Assembly (NCBI GenBank): GCA_021731815.1
Contig: JAKFWO010000036.1
Coordinates: forward strand, 1-64,000
Direction of reading: 5' to 3'
Origin: Hyphomonadaceae bacterium
Lineage (GTDB): Bacteria; Pseudomonadota; Alphaproteobacteria; Caulobacterales; Aquidulcibacteraceae
Length of the DNA: 64,000 nt
Position numbers and translations under genes: made by a program. Under the pieces are notes generated by a model, which did not search any database, had not been told where the DNA came from, and saw nothing but the letters and a program-made list of their open reading frames with translations. Positions 54,717-62,850 of this stretch are shown in pieces (the first letter of the stretch is position 1; the number at the start of each line of letters is the position of its first letter).

Positions 54717-55945
54717 GGGGGAAAGGCCCCGGCATAGAGCGCGAGGAACCGCGCGGCGAAGGGATTGCCGAGATCACGTTGCAGGATTTTGCCGCCCTTG
54801 ATCCGCCGCTCGATCACGAGCCCGCGCAGATTGGGATCGGGATGATCGGCCGGGAAGCGATTGGCGGTCAGCCAGCGTGCCACGGCGTGAATCTGCGGAT
54901 CGAATTCGGTAAAACCCTCGTCACGCAGCCCCAGCCACAGAATTCCCGCAAAGGCGCTTGCCGATCCGGTCGGCGCGCTCGAGCCGCGCGTGCCATTGAC
55001 ATTCTGCACATAGTCGAAACTGCCATCGGCACGCATCATGCGCAGATTGGCACGGGCGGTCTTCAACGCGGCATCAAGGAAGCGGCGCTCTTTGCTGCGC
55101 ACCCATTGGCGCAACATCGCTTCGGCGTTCCATGTATTGAAGCGCGGATGGACGGTGCCATCCACCGGATTGTTCGGTTCGAACGCCATCCAGAGACCAT
55201 TGGCATCCTGCCGTTCCATGGTCGCGACCGCGAGCCGGTCATGGGCCTTGCACAAAGCGTCCAAATCGAGATGCAGACAGGCATCGAGAAAAGGCGAGCC
55301 TTCGATATTGGGCCGCGCGACCTGCTCGACCCCCGCTTTCGCGACCGCGTGATGCGGGGATTTGTCCGTCCAGATCCTGCCCGTGTCAGGATCAAGAATA
55401 TTGTAATAGAGTTCGTGGCCGGGGACTTTGGTGTTGCGATACAGCCAGGTGATCGCGCGCGCTGCGACATCGGCATAACCAGGCTCGCCGGTGACGCGGG
55501 CCAGATGGAACAGCCCGGCCGTTCCGTTGCTGACGGTGGTGAAATTGATCAGGCGTCCGAGCCGATCCCCGTGCGCGGCAGCGATCATGCCCCTGAACGG
55601 GCCGGATTTGATCTCAAGACCAATCCAAAAATCGCCGGCCTGTCGCGCCCGGTCGAGAAAACGTTTCTCGCCGGTCACATGATAGGCCGCGAGAAGCCCT
55701 TCGATCGCCTGCCCGCTGTGCCAGGCGATCTCATAATCGCGCCATTCCCCCGCTTGCCAGTCATAGTCGCCCCGCGCCGCGCCTTTGGCGTCGAGCACGA
55801 CCCGATCAATGCCATCCGCGATTTCCACCAGGGCCTGTCTGATTTCGGACGCGGCGACAGGCTGCGCCGCGGCAGGGGGCGAAAAGACCAGCAGCACTGC
55901 CGCCAACAGAGCGAGGGCCGCCAACAGGGCGAGGGCCGCCTTCAC
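54713..55945 (-). CDS. Secreted alpha/alpha-barrel protein, probable carbohydrate-active enzyme
   Basis: A 410-residue protein with a leucine/alanine-rich signal peptide encoded partly by an 18-bp duplication, cleaved near PPAAAQ. The mature part is helical with repeating hairpins (AWHSGQAIEGLLAAYHVTGE, VSNGTAGLFHLARVTGE, NTWNAEAMLRQWVRSKE). This suits an (alpha/alpha)6 barrel as in unsaturated glucuronyl hydrolases, glucuronyl epimerases or some lyases. No family-specific catalytic pair could be fixed. It starts with GTG, overlapping the uxaA stop by four bases. The context implies a role on uronate-containing glycans in the periplasm. Confidence 0.65.
   Translation of the reverse strand: MKAALALLAALALLAAVLLVFSPPAAAQPVAASEIRQALVEIADGIDRVVLDAKGAARGDYDWQAGEWRDYEIAWHSGQAIEGLLAAYHVTGEKRFLDRARQAGDFWIGLEIKSGPFRGMIAAAHGDRLGRLINFTTVSNGTAGLFHLARVTGEPGYADVAARAITWLYRNTKVPGHELYYNILDPDTGRIWTDKSPHHAVAKAGVEQVARPNIEGSPFLDACLHLDLDALCKAHDRLAVATMERQDANGLWMAFEPNNPVDGTVHPRFNTWNAEAMLRQWVRSKERRFLDAALKTARANLRMMRADGSFDYVQNVNGTRGSSAPTGSASAFAGILWLGLRDEGFTEFDPQIHAVARWLTANRFPADHPDPNLRGLVIERRIKGGKILQRDLGNPFAARFLALYAGAFPP
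55900..55940. repeat. 18-bp tandem duplication in a signal-peptide coding region
   Basis: CCGCCAACAGAGCGAGGG (55900-55917) is followed by a copy with one mismatch (55918-55935) and a partial third. On the coding strand it encodes the repeated leucine/alanine core of the signal peptide, so copy changes would lengthen or shorten that core in frame. Confidence 0.8.
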
Positions 55946-57453
55946 ATCGCCGCTCCCGGGACCCAGGGCACAAATTCCTCATCCCCGATCCCGTTGAGTT
56001 CGGAGGCGGTCTTTTCGCCGCTGGCGACCCGCAGCAGCCGATCGAAGATTTCATCGCCCAATTGCGCGAGCGTCGCCTCGCCGCTGATCAATCGCCCGCA
56101 ATCGATGTCGATATCATCTGGCATCCGCGCGGCAAGCGCGCTGTTCGACGCCAATTTCAGGGTGGGGGCCGGCTTCGAGCCGAAGACCGAACCGCGCCCG
56201 GTGGTGAAGGCAATGAGATTCGCTCCGCCGGCGATCTGTCCGGTCGCCGAACAGGGATCATAGCCCGGCGTATCCATGAAGCTCAGGCCGGGCGCCGTGA
56301 TGGTTTGGGCGTAGTCGATCACATCGCGCAGCGGCGACGACCCCGATTTGGCGACAGCGCCAAGGGATTTTTCGAGGATCGTGGTGATTCCGCCGGCGAT
56401 ATTGCCGGGCGAGGGATTATTGTTGAGATCAGCGCCATCGCGCGCGGCATAATCTTCCCACCATTGCAGGCGTGCGATCAGCCTGTCGGCGACGTCGCGG
56501 CTGGCGGCCCGTTCCAGCAACAGGTTTTCGGCACCAAAAATCTCCGGGGTTTCGGAGAGGACGACCTTGCCGCCAGCTGCGACCAGAAGATCGGCCGCAA
56601 GCCCCAGCGCCGGATTTGCCGTCAGTGCGGAATTGCCATCCGAAGCGCCGCATTGCAGACCGAGGGTCAAATGTGCCGCGGATTGCACGGACCGTTCGGC
56701 TCTGTTGGCCAGAGGAAGCATTTCCCTGACGATGGCGATGCCGGCATCGATGGCGGTCCGGGTCCCGCCCTCCGACTGGATATTCATCGTCCGCAACATT
56801 TCGCTGGTCTTCAGTTCCTGATCGACCAGCAAGGGATTGATCTGATTCACCTCGCAGCCCAGTCCGATCACCAGAATCGCTGCGAAATTGGCATGTCGGG
56901 CATAGCCGCCAATGGTCCGGCGCAGATTGTCCATGCCGCGCCCGGACTTTGCCATTCCGCAGCCCGACATATGGCTGAACGCCACGACGCCGTCGATGCC
57001 GGGCCAGGGGGCCAGACGCTCCTCGTCGAAATGGGAAGCAATGCGGCGCGCAACCGTCGCCGAACAATTCACCGAGGTCAGAATGCCAATGTAATTGCGT
57101 GTTCCAACGCTGCCATTCTCTCGCAAATATCCCATGAACCCGGCGGGCTTCAGGGGAATGGTCACGATTCTTGTGCCGAAGGATTCGCGATCGGCGCGCC
57201 CAGAAAAACGCACATTATGGACATGCACATGCGCGCCCGCGGCGATGTCTGCGGAAATGATTCCGATCGGCTGGCCAAGCTTGATCAATGGCTCACCCGA
57301 CCTGAAATCACGCAATGCCACCTTGTGTCCGGCACCAATCCGTTCCCGCGTGCGCAGGCCGTGGCCGAGGTCGAAGCCTGCGGGCAGATCGGCAAGCGCC
57401 ACCGCAACGCCGTCTTTCGCAGAAGCCTTGATATGGGTCATTGCCTCGCTCAT
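55942..57453 (-). CDS. uxaA: Altronate dehydratase
   Basis: UxaA dehydrates D-altronate to 2-keto-3-deoxygluconate in the galacturonate branch. The 503-residue protein is full length with both parts: an N-terminal SAF domain (about 10-95, DLPAGFDLGHGL and AGAHVHVHNV) and the catalytic dehydratase domain. The latter carries GYLRENGSVGTRNYI, VAFSHMSGCGM, VIGLGCEVNQI, LGLQCGASDGNSALTANPALG and TTGRGSVFG. Conserved cysteines for iron binding are present. The start overlaps the uxuB stop as ATGA. No altronate-producing UxaB gene is in the window. Confidence 0.93.
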   Translation of the reverse strand: MSEAMTHIKASAKDGVAVALADLPAGFDLGHGLRTRERIGAGHKVALRDFRSGEPLIKLGQPIGIISADIAAGAHVHVHNVRFSGRADRESFGTRIVTIPLKPAGFMGYLRENGSVGTRNYIGILTSVNCSATVARRIASHFDEERLAPWPGIDGVVAFSHMSGCGMAKSGRGMDNLRRTIGGYARHANFAAILVIGLGCEVNQINPLLVDQELKTSEMLRTMNIQSEGGTRTAIDAGIAIVREMLPLANRAERSVQSAAHLTLGLQCGASDGNSALTANPALGLAADLLVAAGGKVVLSETPEIFGAENLLLERAASRDVADRLIARLQWWEDYAARDGADLNNNPSPGNIAGGITTILEKSLGAVAKSGSSPLRDVIDYAQTITAPGLSFMDTPGYDPCSATGQIAGGANLIAFTTGRGSVFGSKPAPTLKLASNSALAARMPDDIDIDCGRLISGEATLAQLGDEIFDRLLRVASGEKTASELNGIGDEEFVPWVPGAAM

Positions 57454-58841
57454 CGCGGCATCACCTCGAGCAGGAGTTCGCGCAACCAGTCCTGCGATCC
57501 GAGAGGGCCGAAAACGGGCTCGATCGCCATCGCATTGCCGACCAATTGTGCGGGAATGTCATTGGCCGCGGCCATCAGAATTTCCGACAACGGATCACTG
57601 ACGAAAGGGCCTGAAAAATGCCGCATCCAGGCGGCGACCCCGGTGGCGGCGGCGCGCGGTGCGCCTCCGGCCGCATGCAAATCGGCGATCGTGGCCAGCA
57701 AACGCTGCGGCAGCTTTTGTGTCCCGTCCATGGCGATTTGCGACAATCGATGCCCGAGCGCCGCATTGCGAAACCGGGCTTTCAATGCCTCGGCATAAGA
57801 TTCCGGATCGAGGCCCGGAACCGCAGGAAGTGTCGCAGCGGCTTCATTCATCAGCGCATCGACGACCTTTGCAATGCGGGGATCGGCCATCGCCTGATCG
57901 ACCGTTTCATGGCCATGATGCAGGCCGAGATAGGCAATGGTCGAATGACTGCCATTGAGCATGCGCAGTTTCGCAAGTTCGAAGGGCTGCACATTGTCCA
58001 CCATCTGCGCGCCGACGCTTGCGAAATCCGGGCGGGGACCGGCAAAATCGTCCTCGATCACCCATTGGCGAAACGCTTCGGCCTTGACCATGCCATGGTC
58101 GGACATGCCAAGCTGCGTGTGCAGCCGGGCAAGGTCGGATTCCGTGGTCGCGGGAACGATCCGGTCCACCATCGTCGAGGGAAAGGACACATTGGCCGCC
58201 AGCCAGCCATCGAGGTCCGGCATCGCCGTGCCGACAAACGCGGTGAGAACCGATTTCAGCACCGCGCCATTCTGCGGAAGATTGTCGCAGCTCATCAGCG
58301 TGACCGGGCCCGCGCCTGAATTCATCCGCTGGCGCAGCCCGGCGGCGAGAAAACCGATCGCGCTCACCAGCGCGGACCCGTTTGCGACATCGTTAACGAT
58401 GTCGGGATGATCCCCATCGAGCGCGCCGCTTGCGGGAATGTGGCAATAGCCCTTTTCGGTGATCGTCAGAGAAACAATATGTGTGGACGGCGCTGCAATC
58501 GCGTCGATCACCGCCTTTGGGTTGTCTCGCGCGACCAGAACATCGGCAATCGCGCCGATAATGCGCAGATCTTCGCGGTCCCCGTCGCGCTCGACAAGCG
58601 TGTAGAGCCCATTTTGCGGAACCAGTTGATCGCGAACGCCGCGCGAACGCAGCGAAACGCCCAGGATCCGCCAGTCACCCGCACCCAGGGCCAGCAGATT
58701 GTCGACATAGACCGCCTGATGCGCGCGGTGGAAAGCGCCGATGCCCAGATGGACAATGCCGATGCCATGCGCAGAGGGGTCATGGCCAAATATGCGAATA
58801 TTGGCGGGTAATCGGGACAGATTTGATGTGCTCAGCCTCAC
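57450..58841 (-). CDS. uxuB: Mannitol dehydrogenase-family hexuronate reductase, probably fructuronate reductase
   Basis: A 463-residue polyol-specific long-chain dehydrogenase. The N-terminal Rossmann segment VHLGIGAFHRAHQAVYVDNL and the catalytic region with MVKAEAFRQWVIEDDF and LRMLNGSHSTIAYLG are typical. Placed beside uxaC and across from manD, it most likely reduces D-fructuronate to D-mannonate with NADH. Tagaturonate reductase (UxaB) or mannitol dehydrogenase are the alternatives. It starts with GTG and overlaps the uxaC stop by four bases. Confidence 0.88.
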   Translation of the reverse strand: MRLSTSNLSRLPANIRIFGHDPSAHGIGIVHLGIGAFHRAHQAVYVDNLLALGAGDWRILGVSLRSRGVRDQLVPQNGLYTLVERDGDREDLRIIGAIADVLVARDNPKAVIDAIAAPSTHIVSLTITEKGYCHIPASGALDGDHPDIVNDVANGSALVSAIGFLAAGLRQRMNSGAGPVTLMSCDNLPQNGAVLKSVLTAFVGTAMPDLDGWLAANVSFPSTMVDRIVPATTESDLARLHTQLGMSDHGMVKAEAFRQWVIEDDFAGPRPDFASVGAQMVDNVQPFELAKLRMLNGSHSTIAYLGLHHGHETVDQAMADPRIAKVVDALMNEAAATLPAVPGLDPESYAEALKARFRNAALGHRLSQIAMDGTQKLPQRLLATIADLHAAGGAPRAAATGVAAWMRHFSGPFVSDPLSEILMAAANDIPAQLVGNAMAIEPVFGPLGSQDWLRELLLEVMPR

Positions 58842-60253
58842 AACCGATAGGCCTTCTTTGCCAGATTATAGGTGAGGTCCACCGCAAGTTCGGCGGCTTC
58901 GTCCTCCTCGATCCGGTGATCGGCGACAAGTTCGGCCAGCCAGTTGCAATCCATCCGCCGCGCGACATCGTGCCGTGCGGGAATGGACAGGAAGGCCCGG
59001 GTATCGTCGTTGAAACCGACGGTATTATAGAATCCGGCAGTCTCCGTGGTCATTTGCCGGAAACGGCGCATCCCTTCCGGGCTGTCATGGAACCACCAGG
59101 GCGGTCCAAGCTTCAGGCAGGGATAATGCCCGGCGAGCGGGGCAAGCTCGCGCGAACAGGCGCTTTCGTCGAGCGTGAACAGGATGATCGACAGGCCGGG
59201 CGCAGTGCCGACCACATCGAGCAGCGGCTTGAGCGAATGGACATAATCGGTGCGCATGGGGATATCCGCCCCCTTGTCACGCCCGAAGCGTTCAAAAATC
59301 TGCCGGTTGTGATTCCGCAGCGAGCCGGGATGGATCTGCATCACCATCCCGTCATCAAGACTCATCTTCGCCATTTCGGTGAGCATTTGCGCACGGAACA
59401 ATTCCGCATCCCCCGCACCCGCAGGGGCCGAGACGACACGATGAAACACGGCTTCACTCTCCGCCGCCGACAGATTGGCGGTCCCGGCCGTGGGATGACC
59501 ATGATCGGTTGCGGTCGCGCCCATCGCGGCGAAAAAGGCCCGGCTTTTGCGGTGCGCGGACAGATATCCGGTCCAGGATTGGGTATCCTCGCCGGTCAGA
59601 GCGCCAAACGCGGTGATGTTTTCCCGGAAACCCTCGAATTCGGGATCGACCACCGGATCCGGACGATAGGTCGTGATCACCCGCCCCTTCCAGCCCGAGT
59701 CACGAATTTTCCGGTGGTGATCAAGCGGATCGAGAGGCGATTCCGTCGTCGCAATCACCTCGATATTGTAACGCTCGAACAATGCCCGCGGCCGGAACGC
59801 ATCGGTCCTGAGCGCGGCATCAATGGTGTCGTAATACATATCCGCGGTTTCGCGGCCCAGGCGAATATCCAGCCCAAAAACTTCGGCAAACACCCAGTTC
59901 AGCCAAATTTGCGACGGGGTGCCGCGGAACAGGTGGAAATTTGCGGCGAATAACCGCCACACCTCGCGCGGATCCACTTCATTGCGCCGGCCACGAATAT
60001 CGCGAATGCCGAGCTGTTCTGGCGCGATGCCCTGCGAACAGAGCATGCGATAGACATAATGATCGGGCTCGACAAACAATGCCGCCGGATTGGCAAAGGG
60101 TTCATTGGAAGCAAACCACGCCGGATCGGTATGACCGTGCGGACTGATGATTGGCAAATCACGCACAAGGGCAAACAGCCGTCGCGCAATGGCCCGAATG
60201 TTCTCATTGGGCGAGAAAAGGCGATCCGGATGCAGGGATAATTTTCTCAGCAT
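58838..60253 (-). CDS. uxaC: Glucuronate isomerase
   Basis: UxaC isomerises D-glucuronate to D-fructuronate and D-galacturonate to D-tagaturonate. The 471-residue protein opens with the metal-binding ISPHGHTDPAWFASN and continues with PDHYVYRMLCSQGI, an EVIATTESPLDPLDHH strand and MQIHPGSLRNHN, ending near FYNTVGFNDDTRAFLSIPARHDVARR, all family blocks. It is the first gene of the leftward operon, with a GGAA-containing ribosome binding site and a 447-bp intergenic region in front. Confidence 0.96.
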   Translation of the reverse strand: MLRKLSLHPDRLFSPNENIRAIARRLFALVRDLPIISPHGHTDPAWFASNEPFANPAALFVEPDHYVYRMLCSQGIAPEQLGIRDIRGRRNEVDPREVWRLFAANFHLFRGTPSQIWLNWVFAEVFGLDIRLGRETADMYYDTIDAALRTDAFRPRALFERYNIEVIATTESPLDPLDHHRKIRDSGWKGRVITTYRPDPVVDPEFEGFRENITAFGALTGEDTQSWTGYLSAHRKSRAFFAAMGATATDHGHPTAGTANLSAAESEAVFHRVVSAPAGAGDAELFRAQMLTEMAKMSLDDGMVMQIHPGSLRNHNRQIFERFGRDKGADIPMRTDYVHSLKPLLDVVGTAPGLSIILFTLDESACSRELAPLAGHYPCLKLGPPWWFHDSPEGMRRFRQMTTETAGFYNTVGFNDDTRAFLSIPARHDVARRMDCNWLAELVADHRIEEDEAAELAVDLTYNLAKKAYRL

Positions 60254-60281
60254 TTATTCCACTTGCTCATTGTGCTTTTGA

Positions 60282-60338
60282 TTTCTCGAGGCGTTTTTGG
60301 TTTTTCAAGGTGTTTTTGGTTTCTCGAGGTGTTTATGG
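60282..60338. repeat. Three 19-bp direct repeats upstream of uxaC
   Basis: Copies at 60282-60300, 60301-60319 and 60320-60338 follow the pattern TTTCTCGAGGTGTTTTTGG with a few mismatches. Copies 1 and 3 contain the palindrome CTCGAG. The phased spacing, about two helical turns, would suit cooperative regulator binding, but the array may equally be a neutral tandem duplication. Confidence 0.85.
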
Positions 60339-60599
60339 ATCTTTTTATTCTTTGAAATCAAACATGCCGGCGGAGGCACCGGACAGGCAGGCATTCGCCG
60401 GAGCAGAAGCCTTTCGCAGTACAGGATTTGACCAATCCTCCATGGCGGCTCTGATTCTGTCGCGATAATTTTTTCACTGGTTTTGCACTGTGATCCCTGG
60501 CCGGCCGTGTACGGGGCCAATTCCCGCAATTCAAAAACCTTCAGCGACTCCCCATGGTCCGATCGATATGTTTCGCGGGAATGTGAGAGAAACTAGTTT

Positions 60600-60660
60600 A
60601 TTGGTCGGGCGCGGTCAAGAGAATTGGTCGAGCCACTTATACCTACTTGACAGGCCAATT
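60600..60660. promoter_or_regulatory. Candidate uronate-regulator operator
   Basis: AATTGGTCGAGCCACTT partly resembles the ATTGGT-ACCAAT inverted repeat that I recall for the GntR-type regulators UxuR/ExuR. A second ATTGGTCG lies 23 bp upstream and an inverted GGCCAATT downstream. The match is imperfect and no regulator gene is in the window, so this is a lead rather than a call. Confidence 0.3.
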
Positions 60661-60700
60661 TTAGGAAGGCATCTGGCAAGGGCGTTTTCCGGAGTGCGAA

Positions 60701-61909
60701 ATGCGAATTACCGCTGCAAGAGTGATCGTCACCTGTCCAGGGCGCAATTTCGTGACGCTCAGGATCGAGACGGATCAGGGCGTTTACGGAATTGGCGATG
60801 CCACGCTGAACGGGCGGGAATTGGCGGTGGTTTCCTATCTGGAATCGCATGTCGTGCCGTGCCTGATCGGGATGGATCCGCGCCGGATCGAGGATATCTG
60901 GCAATTTCTCTATCGCGGGGCCTATTGGCGGCGTGGGCCGGTAACAATGCGCGCCATTGCGGCGGTTGATGTCGCGCTCTGGGACATCAAGGGCAAAATG
61001 GCAGGCATGCCGCTCTATGACCTGCTCGGCGGCCGGAGCCGTGACAGCGTGATGGTCTATGGTCACGCCAATGGCCGCGACATTGAAGAGACGGTGGATG
61101 CCGTCGGTCATTATGTCGACATGGGCTACAAGGCCGTCCGCGCGCAGACCGGTGTGCCGGGCATCAAGGATGCCTATGGAATTGGGCGCGGTAGGCTCCA
61201 TTACGAGCCCGCCGATGCCGCACTGCCGGGGGTTACCGGCTGGGACACCCGCAAAGCACTGAATTACGTTCCGAAATTATTCGCCCAATTGCGAGAGAGA
61301 TATGGGTTTGACCTCCATCTGCTCCATGACGGGCATCATCGTTACACCCCGCAGGAGGCCGCCAATCTCGGCCGGATGCTCGAGCCATTTCAATTGTTCT
61401 GGCTGGAAGATGTAACGCCCGCCGAAAATCAGGAGGCATTCCGGCTCATTCGCCAACACACCCTCACGCCGCTGGCGGTGGGAGAGATTTTCAATTCCAT
61501 CTGGGATGCGAAGGATCTGATCCAGAACCAGTTGATCGATTATATCCGCTGCACGGTCGTCGGGGCCGGCGGAATTACGCATTTGCGGCGCATTGCGGAT
61601 CTCGCCAGCCTCTATCAGATCCGAACCGGGTGTCATGGCGCGACCGATCTGTCGCCCGTCACCATGGGGGCGGCACTCCATTTCGACATTTGGGTCCCCA
61701 ATTTCGGTATCCAGGAATATATGCGCCACAGCGAAGAGACCGACGCCGTCTTTCCGCATGATTATCGCTTTGAAGAAGGGGCTTTGCGCATTGGCGATCG
61801 CCCCGGTCATGGCGTCGATATCGATGAAGCGCTCGCCAGCAAATATCCATATAATCCCGCTTTTCTTCCGGTCGCCCGGCTGGACGACGGAACGATGTGG
61901 AACTGGTGA
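60701..61909 (+). CDS. manD: D-mannonate dehydratase (enolase superfamily, ManD type)
   Basis: ManD dehydrates D-mannonate to 2-keto-3-deoxygluconate. The 402 residues equal the length I recall for characterised ManD, and long stretches match it: the [18 protein letters not shown] start, [12 protein letters not shown] and [16 protein letters not shown]. The metal site includes [22 protein letters not shown] and LAVGEIFNS, and the protein ends [10 protein letters not shown]. It replaces the unrelated UxuA dehydratase. GGAGTG precedes the ATG. First gene of the rightward operon; its stop overlaps kdgK as GTGA. Confidence 0.95.
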   Translation: MRITAARVIVTCPGRNFVTLRIETDQGVYGIGDATLNGRELAVVSYLESHVVPCLIGMDPRRIEDIWQFLYRGAYWRRGPVTMRAIAAVDVALWDIKGKMAGMPLYDLLGGRSRDSVMVYGHANGRDIEETVDAVGHYVDMGYKAVRAQTGVPGIKDAYGIGRGRLHYEPADAALPGVTGWDTRKALNYVPKLFAQLRERYGFDLHLLHDGHHRYTPQEAANLGRMLEPFQLFWLEDVTPAENQEAFRLIRQHTLTPLAVGEIFNSIWDAKDLIQNQLIDYIRCTVVGAGGITHLRRIADLASLYQIRTGCHGATDLSPVTMGAALHFDIWVPNFGIQEYMRHSEETDAVFPHDYRFEEGALRIGDRPGHGVDIDEALASKYPYNPAFLPVARLDDGTMWNW

Positions 61910-62850
61910 TCCATGTGAAAACTCTTGTCTGTTTCGGCGAATGCATGGTCGAGCTGAGCAATTCAGCGAGTGGTGAGCGGATCTGGTCGCAGGGTTATGC
62001 AGGCGACAGTTATAATGTCGCCGTCTATTGCCGCCGCCTTGGCCTGCCGACCGCGTTCATGACGGCGATCGGACCGGACGAATTCAGCGCAGGCATGCTC
62101 GGGGAATGGCGCGCCGAAGATATCGACACCAGCCTGGTGCTGCGGCACCCCGATCGTGTCGTGGGGCTTTATGCGATCCGGGTCGATGATCGCGGCGAAC
62201 GATCCTTCACCTATTGGCGGTCAAAATCCGCGGCACGCGAATTTTTCGCCTGTGCCGGGGCTGGTAACGCCCTCGCGCAGGCGGCCAAGGCGCGTTTGCT
62301 TTATCTGTCGGGGATTACCCTGTCGCTCTTTGATCGGGATGGCCGCGCCCGCGTGATGGAACTGGTCAGGGCCGTGCGGCACAATGGTGGCCAGGTTGCG
62401 TTCGACACCAATTACCGCCTGGTCGGCTGGCCGGACAAGGCAGAAGCCTGCGACGTGTTTACGGCCTTTGGCCGGGAAACCGATATCGCGCTCCCCACTT
62501 TTGAGGACGACCAGCGATTATTTGGCGATTCCGACCCCGCAGGCTGCGCCGAACGCTGGCTGGGCCTTGGGGCCACGGAGGTCGCCGTCAAATTGGGTGC
62601 TGCGGGTGCGCTGATCGCAACGCCCTCCGAACACCGGGTGGTTCCGGCGCTGAATGTCGAAATCGTAAAAGACACGACCGGCGCAGGTGACGCCTTCAAC
62701 GCAGCCTATCTCACTCATCGCTGCGCGGGAAAAACCGGGATTGCGGCGGCTGAAGCCGGGCATGTGCTCGCCGCGAGCGTCGTGCAAAATGCCGGCGCCA
62801 TCCTGCCGCGCGCCTTGATGCCGCTGCAATGCGGCCTGACGCACCAATGA
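61906..62850 (+). CDS. kdgK: 2-dehydro-3-deoxygluconokinase
   Basis: KdgK phosphorylates 2-keto-3-deoxygluconate to KDPG. The 314-residue PfkB-family kinase has the N-terminal [10 protein letters not shown] strand and [16 protein letters not shown]. It has VAFDTNYR and the C-terminal signature [16 protein letters not shown] with the catalytic Asp. The GTG at 61906 was preferred because it overlaps the manD stop by four bases, the habit of this locus; GTGs at 61897 and 61915 are alternatives. It receives product from both ManD and UxaA. Confidence 0.93.
   Translation: MIHVKTLVCFGECMVELSNSASGERIWSQGYAGDSYNVAVYCRRLGLPTAFMTAIGPDEFSAGMLGEWRAEDIDTSLVLRHPDRVVGLYAIRVDDRGERSFTYWRSKSAAREFFACAGAGNALAQAAKARLLYLSGITLSLFDRDGRARVMELVRAVRHNGGQVAFDTNYRLVGWPDKAEACDVFTAFGRETDIALPTFEDDQRLFGDSDPAGCAERWLGLGATEVAVKLGAAGALIATPSEHRVVPALNVEIVKDTTGAGDAFNAAYLTHRCAGKTGIAAAEAGHVLAASVVQNAGAILPRALMPLQCGLTHQ

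Larger units (their letters stand above)
60254..60700. promoter_or_regulatory. Divergent control region of the uronate operons
   Basis: These 447 bases separate uxaC (leftward) and manD (rightward) and must hold both promoters. The uxaC-proximal half has a T-rich triple 19-bp repeat (60282-60338). The manD-proximal half has two ATTGGTCG copies (60600-60607 and 60623-60630) and an inverted GGCCAATT at 60653-60660. No protein gene is evident. I could not place a convincing -35/-10 pair on either strand. Confidence 0.6.
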
